In this document: positions 25,995-36,170 of the stretch, piece by piece
Numbering within the stretch: position 1 is the first letter of the stretch
Layout of the letters: each line of letters begins with the position of its first letter
NCBI RefSeq assembly: GCF_014904795.1
Contig: NZ_JACZFS010000030.1
Span: 1 to 64,000 of the forward strand
Direction of reading: 5' to 3'
From: Nisaea nitritireducens
GTDB taxonomy: Bacteria > Pseudomonadota > Alphaproteobacteria > Thalassobaculales > Thalassobaculaceae
Length of the DNA stretch: 64,000 nt
Position numbers and translations under genes: made by a program
The notes under the pieces: generated by a model
Databases searched by the model: none
The model's input: the letters and a program-made list of their open reading frames with translations, nothing else
What the model was told of the DNA's origin: nothing

Positions 25995-26894
25995 ATGCTC
26001 GCTCGCACTGATCAGAAAAACAGCCAGGACAAGGATCGGGACAACGCCGGCGGCATCTACGCCCACGACGTGACCGTGACCTACCGCAACGGTCACACGG
26101 CTCTCTACGACGCCAGTTTCGAGATCCCGCGTGGCACGGTGACCGCACTCGTCGGGGTCAACGGCGCCGGGAAATCAACCCTGTTCAAGGCCATTATGGG
26201 CTTCGTGCCCACCGCCAAGGGCGAGATCCGCTTGCTTGGCCGGACCGTCAAGGAAGCGATGCGCGAGAGCCTGGTCGCCTACGTGCCGCAATCCGAGGAT
26301 GTCGACTGGGGCTTCCCTGTCCTGGTCGAGGATGTGGTGATGATGGGCCGCTACGGCCATATGGGCTTCCTGCGCCGGCCCTCTGCCGCCGACCATGAAG
26401 CGGTCGAGCTAGCGCTGTCACGGGTCAACATGCTGGACTATCGCAAACGCCAGATCGGCGAGCTTTCCGGCGGTCAGCGCAAACGCGTGTTCCTTGCCCG
26501 AGCCCTTGCCCAGGACGGCCAGGTCATCCTGCTGGACGAGCCCTTCACGGGCGTCGACGTGAAGACAGAAGATCAGATCGTCGCCCTGCTTCGGGAGCTG
26601 CGGGACGAGGGCCGGGTCATGCTGGTCTCGACCCACAATCTCGGCTCGGTCCCGGAATTTTGCGACCGTACCGTCCTGGTGAAAGGCACCGTTCTGGCCT
26701 ATGGGCCGACTGAGACGACCTTCACCCGGAAGAATCTCGAGCGGGCCTTCGGCGGCGTGCTGCGCCACTTCACCCTCGGGGGCGAAGTAATACACGAGGA
26801 TGGCGACCCGCGCGAAGTCACCATCTTCACAGACGACGAACGGCCGTTCGTACATTTCGGCGAGCCGCCGGAGCGCGAAGAGGACAAGCCGTGA
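25995..26894 (+). CDS. sitB: Manganese/iron ABC transporter ATP-binding protein
   Basis: 299 aa ATPase. Walker [10 protein letters not shown], signature [16 protein letters not shown], Walker [13 protein letters not shown] and the switch [12 protein letters not shown] are all intact. The C-terminal extension ([17 protein letters not shown] to the end) is common in Sit-type ATPases. Its stop overlaps the start of the next gene by 4 nt. Confidence 0.94.
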   Translation: MLARTDQKNSQDKDRDNAGGIYAHDVTVTYRNGHTALYDASFEIPRGTVTALVGVNGAGKSTLFKAIMGFVPTAKGEIRLLGRTVKEAMRESLVAYVPQSEDVDWGFPVLVEDVVMMGRYGHMGFLRRPSAADHEAVELALSRVNMLDYRKRQIGELSGGQRKRVFLARALAQDGQVILLDEPFTGVDVKTEDQIVALLRELRDEGRVMLVSTHNLGSVPEFCDRTVLVKGTVLAYGPTETTFTRKNLERAFGGVLRHFTLGGEVIHEDGDPREVTIFTDDERPFVHFGEPPEREEDKP

Positions 26895-27775
26895 TCGCTT
26901 ATCTCCTCGAGCCGTTCGGTTATGGCTACATGACCAACGCCATGTGGGTCTCGGCCCTGGTCGGCGGGGTCTGCGCCTTTCTGTCTTCCTACCTGATGCT
27001 CAAGGGCTGGTCGCTGATCGGCGACGCGCTGTCCCATTCCGTTGTGCCCGGTGTGGCCGGGGCCTACATGCTTGGCCTGCCTTTCGCCCTCGGAGCCTTT
27101 ATCGCCGGCGGGCTCGCGGCCGGTGCCATGCTGTTTCTCTCCGAACGTTCCGGCCTGAAGATCGACGTCATCATCGGCCTGATCTTCACCTCCTTCTTCG
27201 GCCTCGGCCTGTTCATGGTTTCGATCAATCCGATGGCCGTCAGTATCCAGACTATCACCATGGGCAATATCCTCGCCATCACGCCGGAGGACACGCTGCA
27301 ACTCGCCCTGATCGGGTTCATCTCGCTGGCCGTGCTGCTGGCGAAATGGAAAGACCTGATGGTCACCTTCTTCGACGAGAACCACGCCCGCTCCATCGGG
27401 CTCCGGCCCGGCCTGCTGAAAGCAGTCTTCTTCGTCCTGCTCTCCGCCTGCGTAGTCGCGGCGATGCAGACGGTCGGCGCCTTCCTGGTGATCGCCATGG
27501 TGGTCACACCCGGCGCGACCGCCTATCTGCTGTGCGACCGGTTTCCGCGCCTGATCATGACCTCCGTCGCCATCGGCACGCTGACCAGCTTCCTCGGCGC
27601 CTATGCCAGCTATTTCCTGGACGGCGCGACGGGCGGCATCATCGTCACCCTGCAGACCCTGATATTCCTCGCGGTCTTCATCTTCGCCCCGAAGCACGGG
27701 CTGCTCGCCGCTAAACGCAAGGCTGCCGATGCTCTTAAGCGCGGCAGCGGCCGACCGGCGGGAGGGGCTGCCTGA
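26891..27775 (+). CDS. sitC: Manganese/iron ABC transporter permease
   Basis: 294 aa ABC-3 family membrane protein with about eight hydrophobic helices. The region [23 protein letters not shown] is the conserved DAxSHxxxPG motif; [20 protein letters not shown] is the second family hallmark. The start overlaps sitB, and the stop overlaps the sitD start by 1 nt (TGATG), showing coupled translation. Confidence 0.94.
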   Translation: MIAYLLEPFGYGYMTNAMWVSALVGGVCAFLSSYLMLKGWSLIGDALSHSVVPGVAGAYMLGLPFALGAFIAGGLAAGAMLFLSERSGLKIDVIIGLIFTSFFGLGLFMVSINPMAVSIQTITMGNILAITPEDTLQLALIGFISLAVLLAKWKDLMVTFFDENHARSIGLRPGLLKAVFFVLLSACVVAAMQTVGAFLVIAMVVTPGATAYLLCDRFPRLIMTSVAIGTLTSFLGAYASYFLDGATGGIIVTLQTLIFLAVFIFAPKHGLLAAKRKAADALKRGSGRPAGGAA

Positions 27776-28623
27776 TGGATCTCTCCCTCGACACCCTGCT
27801 GATGCCGTTCCGGTTCGGCTTCATGCTGAACGCCTTCTACATCTCCATACTGGTCGCGGTGCCGACGGCGCTGCTTTCCTGCTTTCTGGTGCTGAAGGGC
27901 TGGGCCCTGATGGGGGACGCGGTCAGTCATGCGGTGCTGCCCGGGATCGTGCTGGCCTATATTCTCGGCTGGCCGCTGATCATCGGCGCTTTTCTGGCCG
28001 GCATGACCTGCGCGCTCGCCACCGGCTATCTCTCACACAACAGCCGGGTGAAGCAGGACACGGTGATGGGCGTGGTGTTCTCCGGCATGTTCGGGATCGG
28101 CATCGTGCTCTACGTCTCGATCAAGACGAACGTGCATCTCGACCATATCCTGTTCGGCAACATGCTCGGTGTCGATGCGGGCGAGCTCTGGACGGCCGGT
28201 CTGATCTCGCTGGCCGTTTCCGGCGCCATTGTCCTGAAATGGAAGGACCTGCTGCTGCACAGCTTCGATCCTGCGCAGGCCCAGGCCATCGGCCTGCCGG
28301 TCTCCTGGTTGCATTATGGCCTGCTGGCGGCACTGTCGCTGACCATCGTCGCCACGCTCTCCGCTGCCGGACTGATCCTGGCCATCGGGCTGCTGATTTC
28401 CCCCGGCGCCATCGCTTTCCTGCTGGTGCGCCGGTTCGGCGCCATGCTGGTGGTTGCGATCGGCGTCTGCATGCTCTCCATGCTGCTCGGCACCTATCTC
28501 AGCTTCTTCATCGACAGCGCTCCCGCGCCGACCATTATCCTGATCCTGAGCGGGCTGTTCGTGATCGCCTTCGTCCGCCGGATGGTGCTGACCCGTCAGG
28601 CATCTCAGAGAAAACCTGCCTGA
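27775..28623 (+). CDS. sitD: Manganese/iron ABC transporter permease, second subunit
   Basis: 282 aa ABC-3 permease paralogous to the preceding one: LKGWALMGDAVSHAVLPGIVLAY and AAGLILAIGLLISPGAIAFLL repeat the same two hallmarks. The pair is expected to form a heterodimeric channel. It ends against the convergent GNAT gene; the stop sits within a small inverted repeat (28622-28636). Confidence 0.94.
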   Translation: MDLSLDTLLMPFRFGFMLNAFYISILVAVPTALLSCFLVLKGWALMGDAVSHAVLPGIVLAYILGWPLIIGAFLAGMTCALATGYLSHNSRVKQDTVMGVVFSGMFGIGIVLYVSIKTNVHLDHILFGNMLGVDAGELWTAGLISLAVSGAIVLKWKDLLLHSFDPAQAQAIGLPVSWLHYGLLAALSLTIVATLSAAGLILAIGLLISPGAIAFLLVRRFGAMLVVAIGVCMLSMLLGTYLSFFIDSAPAPTIILILSGLFVIAFVRRMVLTRQASQRKPA

Positions 28624-28636
28624 ACGCCTAGCGTTC
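28622..28636. terminator. Small inverted repeat across convergent stops
   Basis: GAACGC-CTA-GCGTTC, a perfect 6-bp inverted repeat that includes the stop codons of sitD (plus strand) and the GNAT gene (minus strand). It has no T-run, so the terminator reading is weak. Confidence 0.25.
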
Positions 28637-29164
28637 CAGTGAGGCTTCATATTCGGGCCGAAGGATGCCCATGATCCAGTCGTCATGCCTGGCGCCATCG
28701 ACGAAGGCAGACTCGCGTTCGGTCCCCTCGTGCCGGAACCCGCAGGCCCGATAACACCGGATGGCGCGCTCGTTGAAGGAAAGCACGCGTAAATCCACGC
28801 GATGCAGCCTCATCTCGCCGAAAGCCTGATCCAGCACCAGACGGACCGCCGTCCGCCCTATACCGCGCCCGAGACTGCGGTCGCTGAACAATCCGATCGC
28901 CATTCTGGCCCGTTGATCCTGCCGATTGATGTTGTCCAGCCTCGCCTCGCCGGCAAGTGCACCGTCCACCTCGATGATCCAGCCACAGGGATGATCCGCG
29001 AGCTTGCGGTACCAGGCGGAAGCTTGCTCGCGGGTCATGTCCGAATGAGTCCCGGCGCTGCCTCCGAACATACGGTTGATTTCCGCTGAATATCCAAGTG
29101 CAAGCCGGGCATCTATGTCAGATGGCCGCGGCGCACGCAGTGTTACTGAGTGCTCTGGCGTCAT
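28628..29164 (-). CDS. GNAT N-acetyltransferase
   Basis: 178 aa RimJ/RimL-type acetyltransferase. MTPEHSVTLRAPRPSDIDA opening, then RMAIGLFSDRSLGRGIGRTAVRLVL with the acetyl-CoA loop RSLGRGIG, then VDLRVLSFNERAIRCYRACGF, the standard C-terminal motif. It acetylates an unknown amine or protein. It is downstream of the 66-residue protein gene on the same strand, past that gene's terminator. Confidence 0.88.
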   Translation of the reverse strand: MTPEHSVTLRAPRPSDIDARLALGYSAEINRMFGGSAGTHSDMTREQASAWYRKLADHPCGWIIEVDGALAGEARLDNINRQDQRARMAIGLFSDRSLGRGIGRTAVRLVLDQAFGEMRLHRVDLRVLSFNERAIRCYRACGFRHEGTERESAFVDGARHDDWIMGILRPEYEASLER

Positions 29165-29187
29165 GGCGATATGCCGAAAATCGTACT

Positions 29188-29220
29188 GAAAAACAAAAAG
29201 GACGCTCGAAAGCGTCCTTT
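29188..29220 (-). terminator. Rho-independent terminator of the 66-residue protein gene
   Basis: A 10-bp perfect stem (29197-29206 with 29211-29220) with a TTCG tetraloop on the minus strand, followed by a T-rich tail (TTTGTTTTTC). It starts 24 nt beyond the stop of the 29244-29444 gene. This is the clearest intrinsic terminator in the window. Confidence 0.85.
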
Positions 29221-29243
29221 ACAAACCGTGCTTGCGCCGGACT

Positions 29244-29444
29244 TCAGTCGAGCCAGTTGGCAATCACATAAGGTGCACGATCAACCGAAACTTCCGGATG
29301 ATGATGGCGATAAACCGCAACGGCGGAATTGAAGCAAATCTGCTCCTTCTGCCCCAGCATTTTCATCTGGCTATAGGCGGTTATCACGGCCCTGTAACAG
29401 GTGTCCGTCGGCCCGCAGCCCAGTTCTTCGTCACATGAACTCAT
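29244..29444 (-). CDS. Small Cys-containing protein of unknown function
   Basis: 66 aa from the ATG at 29444; a TTG-started frame is open six codons further. The N-terminus MSSCDEELGCGPTDTCYRA has three cysteines spaced C-x5-C-x5-C, a fourth follows in EQICFNSAV, and the middle has YRHHHPEV. These could bind metal or form disulfides, but no signal peptide is present. GGAA lies about 10 nt before the ATG and a strong terminator follows the stop, so the gene looks real. I do not recognise the family. Confidence 0.65.
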   Translation of the reverse strand: MSSCDEELGCGPTDTCYRAVITAYSQMKMLGQKEQICFNSAVAVYRHHHPEVSVDRAPYVIANWLD

Positions 29445-29610
29445 GATCTGTTCCAACAACAATCACTGTCCGATTACACCGGCAGGATATGATTCCGCCC
29501 CCGGAACGCAAGAAAAATCTTTTGTCTTTCAACAAACTAGAACGATTCTAAGAATCAATCTGTGAAGTTGAAAATTCGATAGAGGCCTAAAATGGTCTTA
29601 TTTCAATGCA

Positions 29611-29826
29611 TTATACTGCATCTACCAATCGCGCACGCTGTCCGCCCATCACCTGCCCCGAAATGTCCTGCATATCTTATTGCAGGCTCCAGTCCGGAAA
29701 GTGACCCTTGAACTTGGAAATATCAGCGATCCAGCAGATATGATCCCAAGCGCGATTCTTCTCCGAACAGGACCAGTTGAAACGCTTGCCGGTGAACTTC
29801 CAGCATCGAGCAATTGGCGCAGTTTA
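29611..29826 (-). pseudogene. Relic of a CDP-paratose 2-epimerase-like NAD-dependent epimerase (C-terminus)
   Basis: On the minus strand one frame reads WKFTGKRFNWSCSEKNRAWD then HICWIADISKFKGHFPDWSL, stopping at TAA (29677-29679). This matches the C-terminus of CDP-paratose/tyvelose-type epimerases (G-R-x-x-N-W...E-x-N-R-x-G-D-H-I-x-W-I-S-D...KF...YP-x-W-x-L). Beyond the TAA the same frame goes on DMQDISGQVMGG to a second stop at 29611, as if TAC had become TAA. Upstream the family's NCSMLE appears in another frame (CANCSMLE, near 29800-29823), so there is a frameshift and a deletion. Nothing remains of the N-terminal Rossmann part. The AT-rich gap 29445-29610 shows no gene. Confidence 0.65.
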
Positions 29827-30252
29827 TGATTTGGTATTCAGAGCCCTGACCGAAGCATCCAGCGCCAGCAACATGGAGCTGTGCCGGTTGGCCAAAGACC
29901 GTGCGGACTGCAACAAGCCAAGTTCCGCAAAACTTCCAACGGGGACCGGGCCGTCCTCTTTCAGCATCGCGCGCATTTCGTCGCGGGCCTGCTCTACCTC
30001 GGCGGACGAACGGCCGACAATCGCACGAGCCACGATAGAGGCCGCCGCGGAGCCGAGAGCACAGGCATCGACCTTCTGCGCATAATCCACGATCAGGCCG
30101 TCCTCGACCTTCAGGTAGACACTGATTTCACTCCCGCAGGCCCGGCTGACCGCTTCACCCTTGTGGGTCGCGTCCGGCAATTTACCGAGCCGCGGAATAT
30201 CAGCCGCGTAGGCAAGGATCTTTTCCTGATAGATCGCGTCGATACCGCTCAC
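29824..30252 (-). CDS. Iron-sulfur cluster assembly scaffold-like protein (NifU N-domain/IscU family)
   Basis: 142 aa with the IscU fold pattern. C39 lies in SRACGSE and C64 in VDACALGSAAASIVA, two of the three scaffold cysteines. The third cysteine of IscU, expected near residue 110, is absent (LLQSARSLANRHSSMLLAL), and the CGD aspartate is replaced (CGSE). This divergent form is common in Alphaproteobacteria. It follows sufE by 11 nt on the same strand, consistent with a sulfur-transfer pair. Whether it still carries a cluster is doubtful. Confidence 0.82.
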   Translation of the reverse strand: MSGIDAIYQEKILAYAADIPRLGKLPDATHKGEAVSRACGSEISVYLKVEDGLIVDYAQKVDACALGSAAASIVARAIVGRSSAEVEQARDEMRAMLKEDGPVPVGSFAELGLLQSARSLANRHSSMLLALDASVRALNTKS

Positions 30253-30263
30253 GAGACTGACCC

Positions 30264-30713
30264 TTATCCGCCACCGGCGGCGCGCGCCTCGGCCTTGATC
30301 TTGGTCAGCATCGCGCCGAGACCGTTCTTGCGGGTCGGGCTCAGATGCTCCTCAAGACCAACCTCACGGATGAAATCCGGCTCCGTCGCCAGAATCTCGT
30401 CCGCAGTCCGGTTGCTGTAAATGCGCAGGATGATAGCGATCAGGCCGGAAACGATGGCGGCATCGCTGATGGCCTTGAACACCAGCCGGTCGCCGTGTCG
30501 CTCCCCAACCAGCCAGACCTGGCTTTGACAGCCTTTCAGCTTGAACTCATCACGCTGGAATTCCTCATCCAGCGGCGGCAGCTTGCGCCCGAGATCAATC
30601 AGATACTGATAACGGTCCATCCAGTCGTCAAAGAAGGCGAACTCGGAAATCAGCTCTTCCTGTTCCTCGGCGATGGAGCGTTCCGGAGCCGGTATGTCGA
30701 TTTCAGCAGCCAT
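30264..30713 (-). CDS. sufE: Cysteine desulfuration protein SufE
   Basis: 149 aa. SufE takes persulfide sulfur from the SufS desulfurase. FDDWMDRYQYLIDLGRKLPPL and KLKGCQSQVWL are the family core, with the sulfur-acceptor C62 in place; DAAIVSGLIAIILRIYSNRT follows. The ATG at 30713 has AGGAAGAG upstream. No other suf gene is in the window, so the main suf operon must be elsewhere. Confidence 0.92.
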   Translation of the reverse strand: MAAEIDIPAPERSIAEEQEELISEFAFFDDWMDRYQYLIDLGRKLPPLDEEFQRDEFKLKGCQSQVWLVGERHGDRLVFKAISDAAIVSGLIAIILRIYSNRTADEILATEPDFIREVGLEEHLSPTRKNGLGAMLTKIKAEARAAGGG

Positions 30714-30828
30714 GTCTCTTCCTGTGTTCAATCTGGTTTCGACTTGGCGCGGAACCGGTGCCTTGTCAACTTCAGGGCGTAAGAAAGCCCTTATTGATCG
30801 GCGAAGACCTGCTGAAAACCGAATTCAG

Positions 30829-31863
30829 TCATCCGGCTTCCGGCGACTGTGACAAGCCGAATGTCTGCAACAACCGGTCGGCGGCTGCGCTCGCGGTTTG
30901 GCGACTGCCAGCGACATCGGCTTCGAGATCAGCCACAAGGGCGCGAACAGCCTCGTCTTCCTCGAAGCGTGCCATCAGCCGCTCCCGGACCATGGACCAC
31001 ATCCAGCGCACCTGCTGGTCCTGGCGTTTTTTCTGGAACTCCCCGGTACCGGTGAGTGTCTCCCTGTGCCGTTCGATCTCGGCCAGGATATCGGCGAGAC
31101 CGTCCCCGCCAAGCGCACTGCAGGTCGTCACCGGCGGCTGCCAGTTCGGGCTGGCAGGTTTCATGATCTCCAACGCCCGGCGATATTCCGCGGCAGCACG
31201 CCGGGCGCGCGACTTGACCTCGCCATCCGCCTTGTTGACCGCGATCATGTCCGCGATCTCCAGCACGCCCTTCTTGATGCCCTGCAACTCGTCCCCGGCG
31301 CCGGGCAGCATCAGGACGAGAAAGAAATCCACCATCTCGGCGACCACGGTCTCCGACTGGCCGACTCCGACCGTCTCCACCAGCACATGGTCGAAGCCGG
31401 CAGCCTCGCAGATCACCATGGTCTCGCGAGTCGCGCGGGCCACCCCGCCAAGCGTTCCCGCCGACGGGCTTGGCCGGATATAGGCATCGGGATCGCGCCC
31501 GAGCTCCTGCATACGGGTCTTGTCGCCAAGAATCGAGCCACCGGTGCGGTTGCTCGACGGATCCACCGCCAGCACCGCGACCTTGTGGCCGGAGCCGGTC
31601 AGCATCTTGCCTAAAGCCTCGATGAAGGTGCTCTTGCCGACCCCCGGCACGCCAGTGATACCGATCCGCCGCGCGGCACCGGAAAAAGGGAGAAGCGCCT
31701 GCAAGACGTCCTGCGCCTGCCTCCGGTGTGCCGGATTCCGGCTTTCGATCAGGGTAATGGCGCGCGCCAGCACGGCGCGGTCGCCCGCACGGACGCCTGA
31801 GACATAATCGCCGGTACTCATCTGGCGTCGCTTCGTTACCGCGACGGTTTTCTGAGACGTCAT
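30829..31863 (-). CDS. meaB: Methylmalonyl-CoA mutase-associated GTPase
   Basis: 344 aa G3E-family GTPase (MeaB/ArgK). It guards cobalamin loading and reactivation of methylmalonyl-CoA mutase. Walker A GVPGVGKST at 71-79, DPSSNRTGGSILGDKTRM, ETVGVGQSE (switch) and VNKADGE (base recognition) are intact. It lies 26 nt after mutB on the same strand, completing mutA-mutB-meaB. An alternative ATG (MSTGDYVSG, 31821) is possible; neither has a good ribosome site. Confidence 0.94.
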   Translation of the reverse strand: MTSQKTVAVTKRRQMSTGDYVSGVRAGDRAVLARAITLIESRNPAHRRQAQDVLQALLPFSGAARRIGITGVPGVGKSTFIEALGKMLTGSGHKVAVLAVDPSSNRTGGSILGDKTRMQELGRDPDAYIRPSPSAGTLGGVARATRETMVICEAAGFDHVLVETVGVGQSETVVAEMVDFFLVLMLPGAGDELQGIKKGVLEIADMIAVNKADGEVKSRARRAAAEYRRALEIMKPASPNWQPPVTTCSALGGDGLADILAEIERHRETLTGTGEFQKKRQDQQVRWMWSMVRERLMARFEEDEAVRALVADLEADVAGSRQTASAAADRLLQTFGLSQSPEAG

Positions 31864-31889
31864 CTAATCCACGCGAACAGGGTGAAGGC

Positions 31890-34046
31890 TCACGCCGCCT
31901 CGACCGAATGGCCGAGCACTTCGCCGATCTTCGCGATCAGGTCCACCGCCGCATCGCTGATCACGGTGCCCGGCGGGAAGATCGCCTTGGCGCCGGCTTC
32001 ATAGAGCGCATCGTAATCCTGCGGCGGCACCACGCCTCCGACGACAATCAGGATATCCTCGCGCCCGAGCTTCTCCAGCTCCGCTTTCAGGGCCGGAACC
32101 AGCGTCAAGTGACCCGCGGCAAGCGAGCTGGCGCCGATCACATGCACATCGTTTTCCACCGCCTGCCGCGCCGCCTCTTCCGGGGTCTGGAACAGCGGGC
32201 CGATATCGACGTCGAAACCGAGATCGGCAAAAGCCGAGGCAATCACCTTCTGACCCCGGTCATGACCGTCCTGCCCCATCTTGGCGATCAGGATACGCGG
32301 ACGGCGACCTTCGACTGCTTCGAACGCCTTCACAGCCTTCAGCACACGCTCCACGGATTCGGCGCCCTTGCCGACTTCACTTGCATATACGCCTGACACG
32401 GTCTTCACCTCCGCGACATGCCGTCCATAAACTTTCTCAAGCGCATCAGAAATCTCACCGACCGTCGCCCGCGCCCGCGCCGCATCAACGGCGAGTTCGA
32501 GCAGGTTACCTTCACCGGAGCCGGCCGACTCGGTCAACCGATCCAGCATGCGCCGGGTTTCGCTCTCGTCGCGCTCGGCCCGCAGCCGTTCCAGCTTCTC
32601 GAGCTGCTGGCGGCGCACCGACTGATTGTCGACCCGCAGCACCTCGACATTGTCGAGCTCGTCCGTGCGGTACTTGTTCACCCCGACGATGGTCTGCCGG
32701 CCACTGTCGATCCTAGCCTGGGTGCGGGCAGCGGCTTCCTCGATCCGCATTTTCGGGATACCGGCCTCAATCGCCTTGGCCATGCCGCCGAAGCTTTCGA
32801 CTTCCTCAATATGCGCCCAGGCACGCTGGGCCAGATCGTGGGTCAGCCGTTCGACATAATAACTGCCGCCCCAAGGATCGATGACATTGCAGGTGCCAGT
32901 TTCCTGTTGGATCAGCAGCTGGGTGTTACGGGCAATCCGGGCGGAGAAATCCGTCGGCAGGGCCAGCGCCTCATCCAGCGCGTTGGTGTGCAGGGACTGG
33001 GTATGGCCGTGCGTTGCCGCCAGCGCCTCGACGCAGGTTCGGACCGAGTTATTGAACACGTCCTGCGCGGTCAGCGACCAGCCGGAGGTCTGGCAATGGG
33101 TCCGCAGGCTAAGGCTTTTCGGGCTTTTCGGGTCGAACTGCTTCATAAGCCGGGCCCAGAGCAGGCGCGCGGCCCGCATCTTGGCGACTTCCATGAAGAA
33201 GTTCATGCCGATGGCCCAGAAGAAGGAGAGCCGCGGCGCGAACGCATCGATGCCGAGCCCGGCTTCCATGCCCGCGCGGGCATATTGCACCCCGTCCGCC
33301 AGCGTGTAGGCCAGCTCCAGATCGGCCGTCGCTCCCGCTTCCTGCATGTGATAGCCGGAAATGCTGATCGAGTTGAAACGCGGCATTTTCGTCGACGTAT
33401 AGCCAAAGATGTCGGAGATGATCCGCATCGAGGGTGAGGGCGGGTAGATGTAGGTGTTGCGGACCATGAACTCCTTCAGAATGTCGTTCTGAATGGTGCC
33501 GCTGAGCTTTTCCGGGGAAACGCCCTGTTCTTCCGCCGCGAGGATATAGAGCGCCATGACCGGCAGCACGGCGCCGTTCATCGTCATCGACACACTCATC
33601 TGGTCGAGCGGGATGCCATCGAAGAGTTGGCGCATGTCGAGAATGCTGTCGATCGCGACCCCGGCCATGCCGACATCGCCGACGACGCGCGGATGATCGC
33701 TGTCATAGCCACGGTGGGTTGCCAGATCGAACGCGACCGAAAGGCCCTTCTGACCGGCCGCGAGATTACGGCGGTAGAACGCGTTCGACTGCTCCGCCGT
33801 GGAGAAACCGGCATATTGCCGGACCGTCCAGGGCTTGTTCACATACATGGTCGGGTAAGGCCCGCGCAGGAACGGCGGCAGGCCGGGCCAGGTCTTCAGG
33901 AAATCGAGGCCCTCGATATCCTCCGCCGTGTAGAGCGGCTTGACCGCAATACGTTCCGGGGTCTCCCAGACGGAGCTGTCCGCAGCAGATCCGCCAGTCG
34001 CGGGTTTGCCGAGAGAGACGGTCGAGAAATCGGGTATCGTGCTCAT
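31890..34046 (-). CDS. mutB: Methylmalonyl-CoA mutase large subunit
   Basis: 718 aa, catalyses the adenosylcobalamin-dependent conversion between methylmalonyl-CoA and succinyl-CoA in propionate metabolism. [33 protein letters not shown] and [12 protein letters not shown] line the active site; the C-terminal B12-binding domain has [10 protein letters not shown] with DxHxxG at 593-598, as needed for base-off cobalamin binding. The start overlaps mutA by 4 nt. Confidence 0.96.
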   Translation of the reverse strand: MSTIPDFSTVSLGKPATGGSAADSSVWETPERIAVKPLYTAEDIEGLDFLKTWPGLPPFLRGPYPTMYVNKPWTVRQYAGFSTAEQSNAFYRRNLAAGQKGLSVAFDLATHRGYDSDHPRVVGDVGMAGVAIDSILDMRQLFDGIPLDQMSVSMTMNGAVLPVMALYILAAEEQGVSPEKLSGTIQNDILKEFMVRNTYIYPPSPSMRIISDIFGYTSTKMPRFNSISISGYHMQEAGATADLELAYTLADGVQYARAGMEAGLGIDAFAPRLSFFWAIGMNFFMEVAKMRAARLLWARLMKQFDPKSPKSLSLRTHCQTSGWSLTAQDVFNNSVRTCVEALAATHGHTQSLHTNALDEALALPTDFSARIARNTQLLIQQETGTCNVIDPWGGSYYVERLTHDLAQRAWAHIEEVESFGGMAKAIEAGIPKMRIEEAAARTQARIDSGRQTIVGVNKYRTDELDNVEVLRVDNQSVRRQQLEKLERLRAERDESETRRMLDRLTESAGSGEGNLLELAVDAARARATVGEISDALEKVYGRHVAEVKTVSGVYASEVGKGAESVERVLKAVKAFEAVEGRRPRILIAKMGQDGHDRGQKVIASAFADLGFDVDIGPLFQTPEEAARQAVENDVHVIGASSLAAGHLTLVPALKAELEKLGREDILIVVGGVVPPQDYDALYEAGAKAIFPPGTVISDAAVDLIAKIGEVLGHSVEAA

Positions 34047-35968
34047 TGTTCGATCACTCCCAATCCGGCTGCCAGATCGCGAAGGGTAGCGAGTGTCTGG
34101 TCACCGACATAGATGAAACCGTCGATCCCCGCTGCCCGCCAGGCATCTTCGTTATCGCCGGGGCGCCCCGCGAGAAGAATGCGCTCCGCACCGGATTTCT
34201 TCAGGACTTCGGCAGTTTCCACCGCAGCCTCGCCATAAATTTTATCAGACGAGCAAAGAACCGCAAAACGGCAGCCGCTCTTTTCAAATGCGGCTCCCAG
34301 ATCACCACCGCCGGTTTCCGCCGGAATGCTTTCGATACCGCCTGCCGCGAAATAGTTCTGCGCGAACGTTCCCCGCGCCGTGTAATCCGCCGGCGTGCCG
34401 AGATTGAGCTGGAATATCCGGGGACGTGCGCCTGATTTCTCAAGCGCCGCATCGCTCGCGGCCCGCAGGGCTTCAAACCCTTCGCCGAGCGTGTGCCGGG
34501 CCAGCGGCGCCATCTCCACACCGGCTTTCGCACGGTCCGGCAGAGGACCTTGACCAAGGGCCCCGCGTAGCGCGTCCCGGTCACACACGACGCCTACCGC
34601 CGTTTCCTCACTCAAGTTCGGGAAGGTGCTGACGCCGGTGACCTCGTCCTTGCGACGGGCGAGGTTCCGTTCCCGTTCGGCCCAGCCATCGGCAACCATC
34701 GAAGCAACCCGGCCAGAGGCAAGCGCGGCGACCATGCCGCCATCAGCCTCGATGGATTGCAGGATATCCCATGCCCGGACCGCATATTCGTCGCTGAGCG
34801 TTTCCACATACCAGGACCCGCCCGCCGGATCGGTCACGCGATGCAGGCCGGACTCTTCCATCAGGATGATCTGGGTATTGCGGGCAATGCGGCGGGCGAA
34901 GCCATCCGGCAAGCCGACCGCATGATCGTAAGGCAGCACCGTCAGACTGTCCGCCCCGCCGACACCGGCGGCGAAGGTCGAGACCGTGGCGCGCAGCATG
35001 TTGACCCAGACATCCCGCCCGGCAATGGCACGCTCGGCCGTAACCACATGCAGACTCATCGGAGCTTCTACGGGGTCGGCCCCGGAAGCCTCAAGCACCC
35101 GCGCCCAAAGCCGCCGTGCCGCGCGCAGCTTGCCAATGCCCTGAAAGACATCAACGCCGAGCGCGAAGGTGAATTCGATCTGCTTTGCGGCTGAGGCGAC
35201 ATCAAGTCCGGCTGCGGTCAGCGCACGCAGATAAGCAATGCCGGTCGCCATCGCGAAGGCCAGATCCTGCACTTCGTTGGCGCCCGCTTCGTAATACGGT
35301 GCGGTATCGACCGCTACGGATCGCACCTTCGGATGACTTGCCGCCGTCCGTTTGGCAATCTCCGCCATTTCCGCAAGAGCATCTTCCGCCGTCTTCGGCA
35401 GCCAGCCTTCCCGGGCCAGCGTGCCCAGAGGATCGATCCGAAAACTGCCGGAAACCTCTCCCGCATCGCAGCCGCGGCGGGCCCAAAGAGCTTCCAGCAT
35501 GGAGGAGACAGCAGGCGCATAAGCGCCCGCGTCCAGCGCGACCGGCGCCATGTTCAGATGAACGCCGGCAAGTGCCTTGTCGAGATCGTCGACCGAACCA
35601 ACGACCACACCCTCCACGCCAGGCCGGTCGACCCGCAGCAGAACCGAGGTCGCGCCGCGCTCCAGATCCTGTTTTGCCGTCTTGGCAACCTCCGCCGGAT
35701 CGCCATGCGCCTGCATCTGCCGCACGTCCCAGCCGGTCTCGGTCCGGTCGCCGCCCGGAGTTGGCGCCGTTCTTCCGGCCGGTACATCCTCACCGGTATA
35801 GATCGGCTGCAGCTTCAGTCCTTCATAGGTCTGACGGGTCAGAACCTTGTCGAACGACGCGCCTTTCAGGGCCGCTTCGACAGCACTCATCCAGGCTTCA
35901 CGAGACGTTTCGGGAAATTCCTCCGCGAGCGTCATCAAGGTTTCTTCATCCAGGGTCTTCATCGCCAT
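34043..35968 (-). CDS. mutA: Methylmalonyl-CoA mutase small subunit
   Basis: 641 aa, the non-catalytic partner of MutB. It keeps the TIM-barrel and B12-domain architecture ([32 protein letters not shown]) but its C-terminal domain lacks the DxHxxG cobalamin motif, as expected. First gene of the mutA-mutB-meaB operon and divergent from the GT39 gene at 36171. Presence of the heterodimeric form fits Alphaproteobacteria and other bacteria with split mutases. Confidence 0.93.
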   Translation of the reverse strand: MAMKTLDEETLMTLAEEFPETSREAWMSAVEAALKGASFDKVLTRQTYEGLKLQPIYTGEDVPAGRTAPTPGGDRTETGWDVRQMQAHGDPAEVAKTAKQDLERGATSVLLRVDRPGVEGVVVGSVDDLDKALAGVHLNMAPVALDAGAYAPAVSSMLEALWARRGCDAGEVSGSFRIDPLGTLAREGWLPKTAEDALAEMAEIAKRTAASHPKVRSVAVDTAPYYEAGANEVQDLAFAMATGIAYLRALTAAGLDVASAAKQIEFTFALGVDVFQGIGKLRAARRLWARVLEASGADPVEAPMSLHVVTAERAIAGRDVWVNMLRATVSTFAAGVGGADSLTVLPYDHAVGLPDGFARRIARNTQIILMEESGLHRVTDPAGGSWYVETLSDEYAVRAWDILQSIEADGGMVAALASGRVASMVADGWAERERNLARRKDEVTGVSTFPNLSEETAVGVVCDRDALRGALGQGPLPDRAKAGVEMAPLARHTLGEGFEALRAASDAALEKSGARPRIFQLNLGTPADYTARGTFAQNYFAAGGIESIPAETGGGDLGAAFEKSGCRFAVLCSSDKIYGEAAVETAEVLKKSGAERILLAGRPGDNEDAWRAAGIDGFIYVGDQTLATLRDLAAGLGVIEQ

Positions 35969-36170
35969 GGTCGCCTCTTTGTCACGCTATTGCGTTTGTC
36001 CTACTGGGTTGCAGCGGCTTCGGCAAGAAACTCCGGCTGCGGGTTCTGCCGATCCTGACAGAGGTCAATTTACCGCCCCGCACCGATTCCCGATTGTTTC
36101 GGACGCGCGCCTCGGCTAAGGCGTGGCATCTCCGGCACGCAAGGCCGGCGCGCAAGGAAAGCATCGACGC

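Noticed and set aside
35969-36170. Possible cobalamin riboswitch before mutA
   Set aside because: The gap is about 200 nt and shared with a divergent gene; no B12-box-like sequence was seen.
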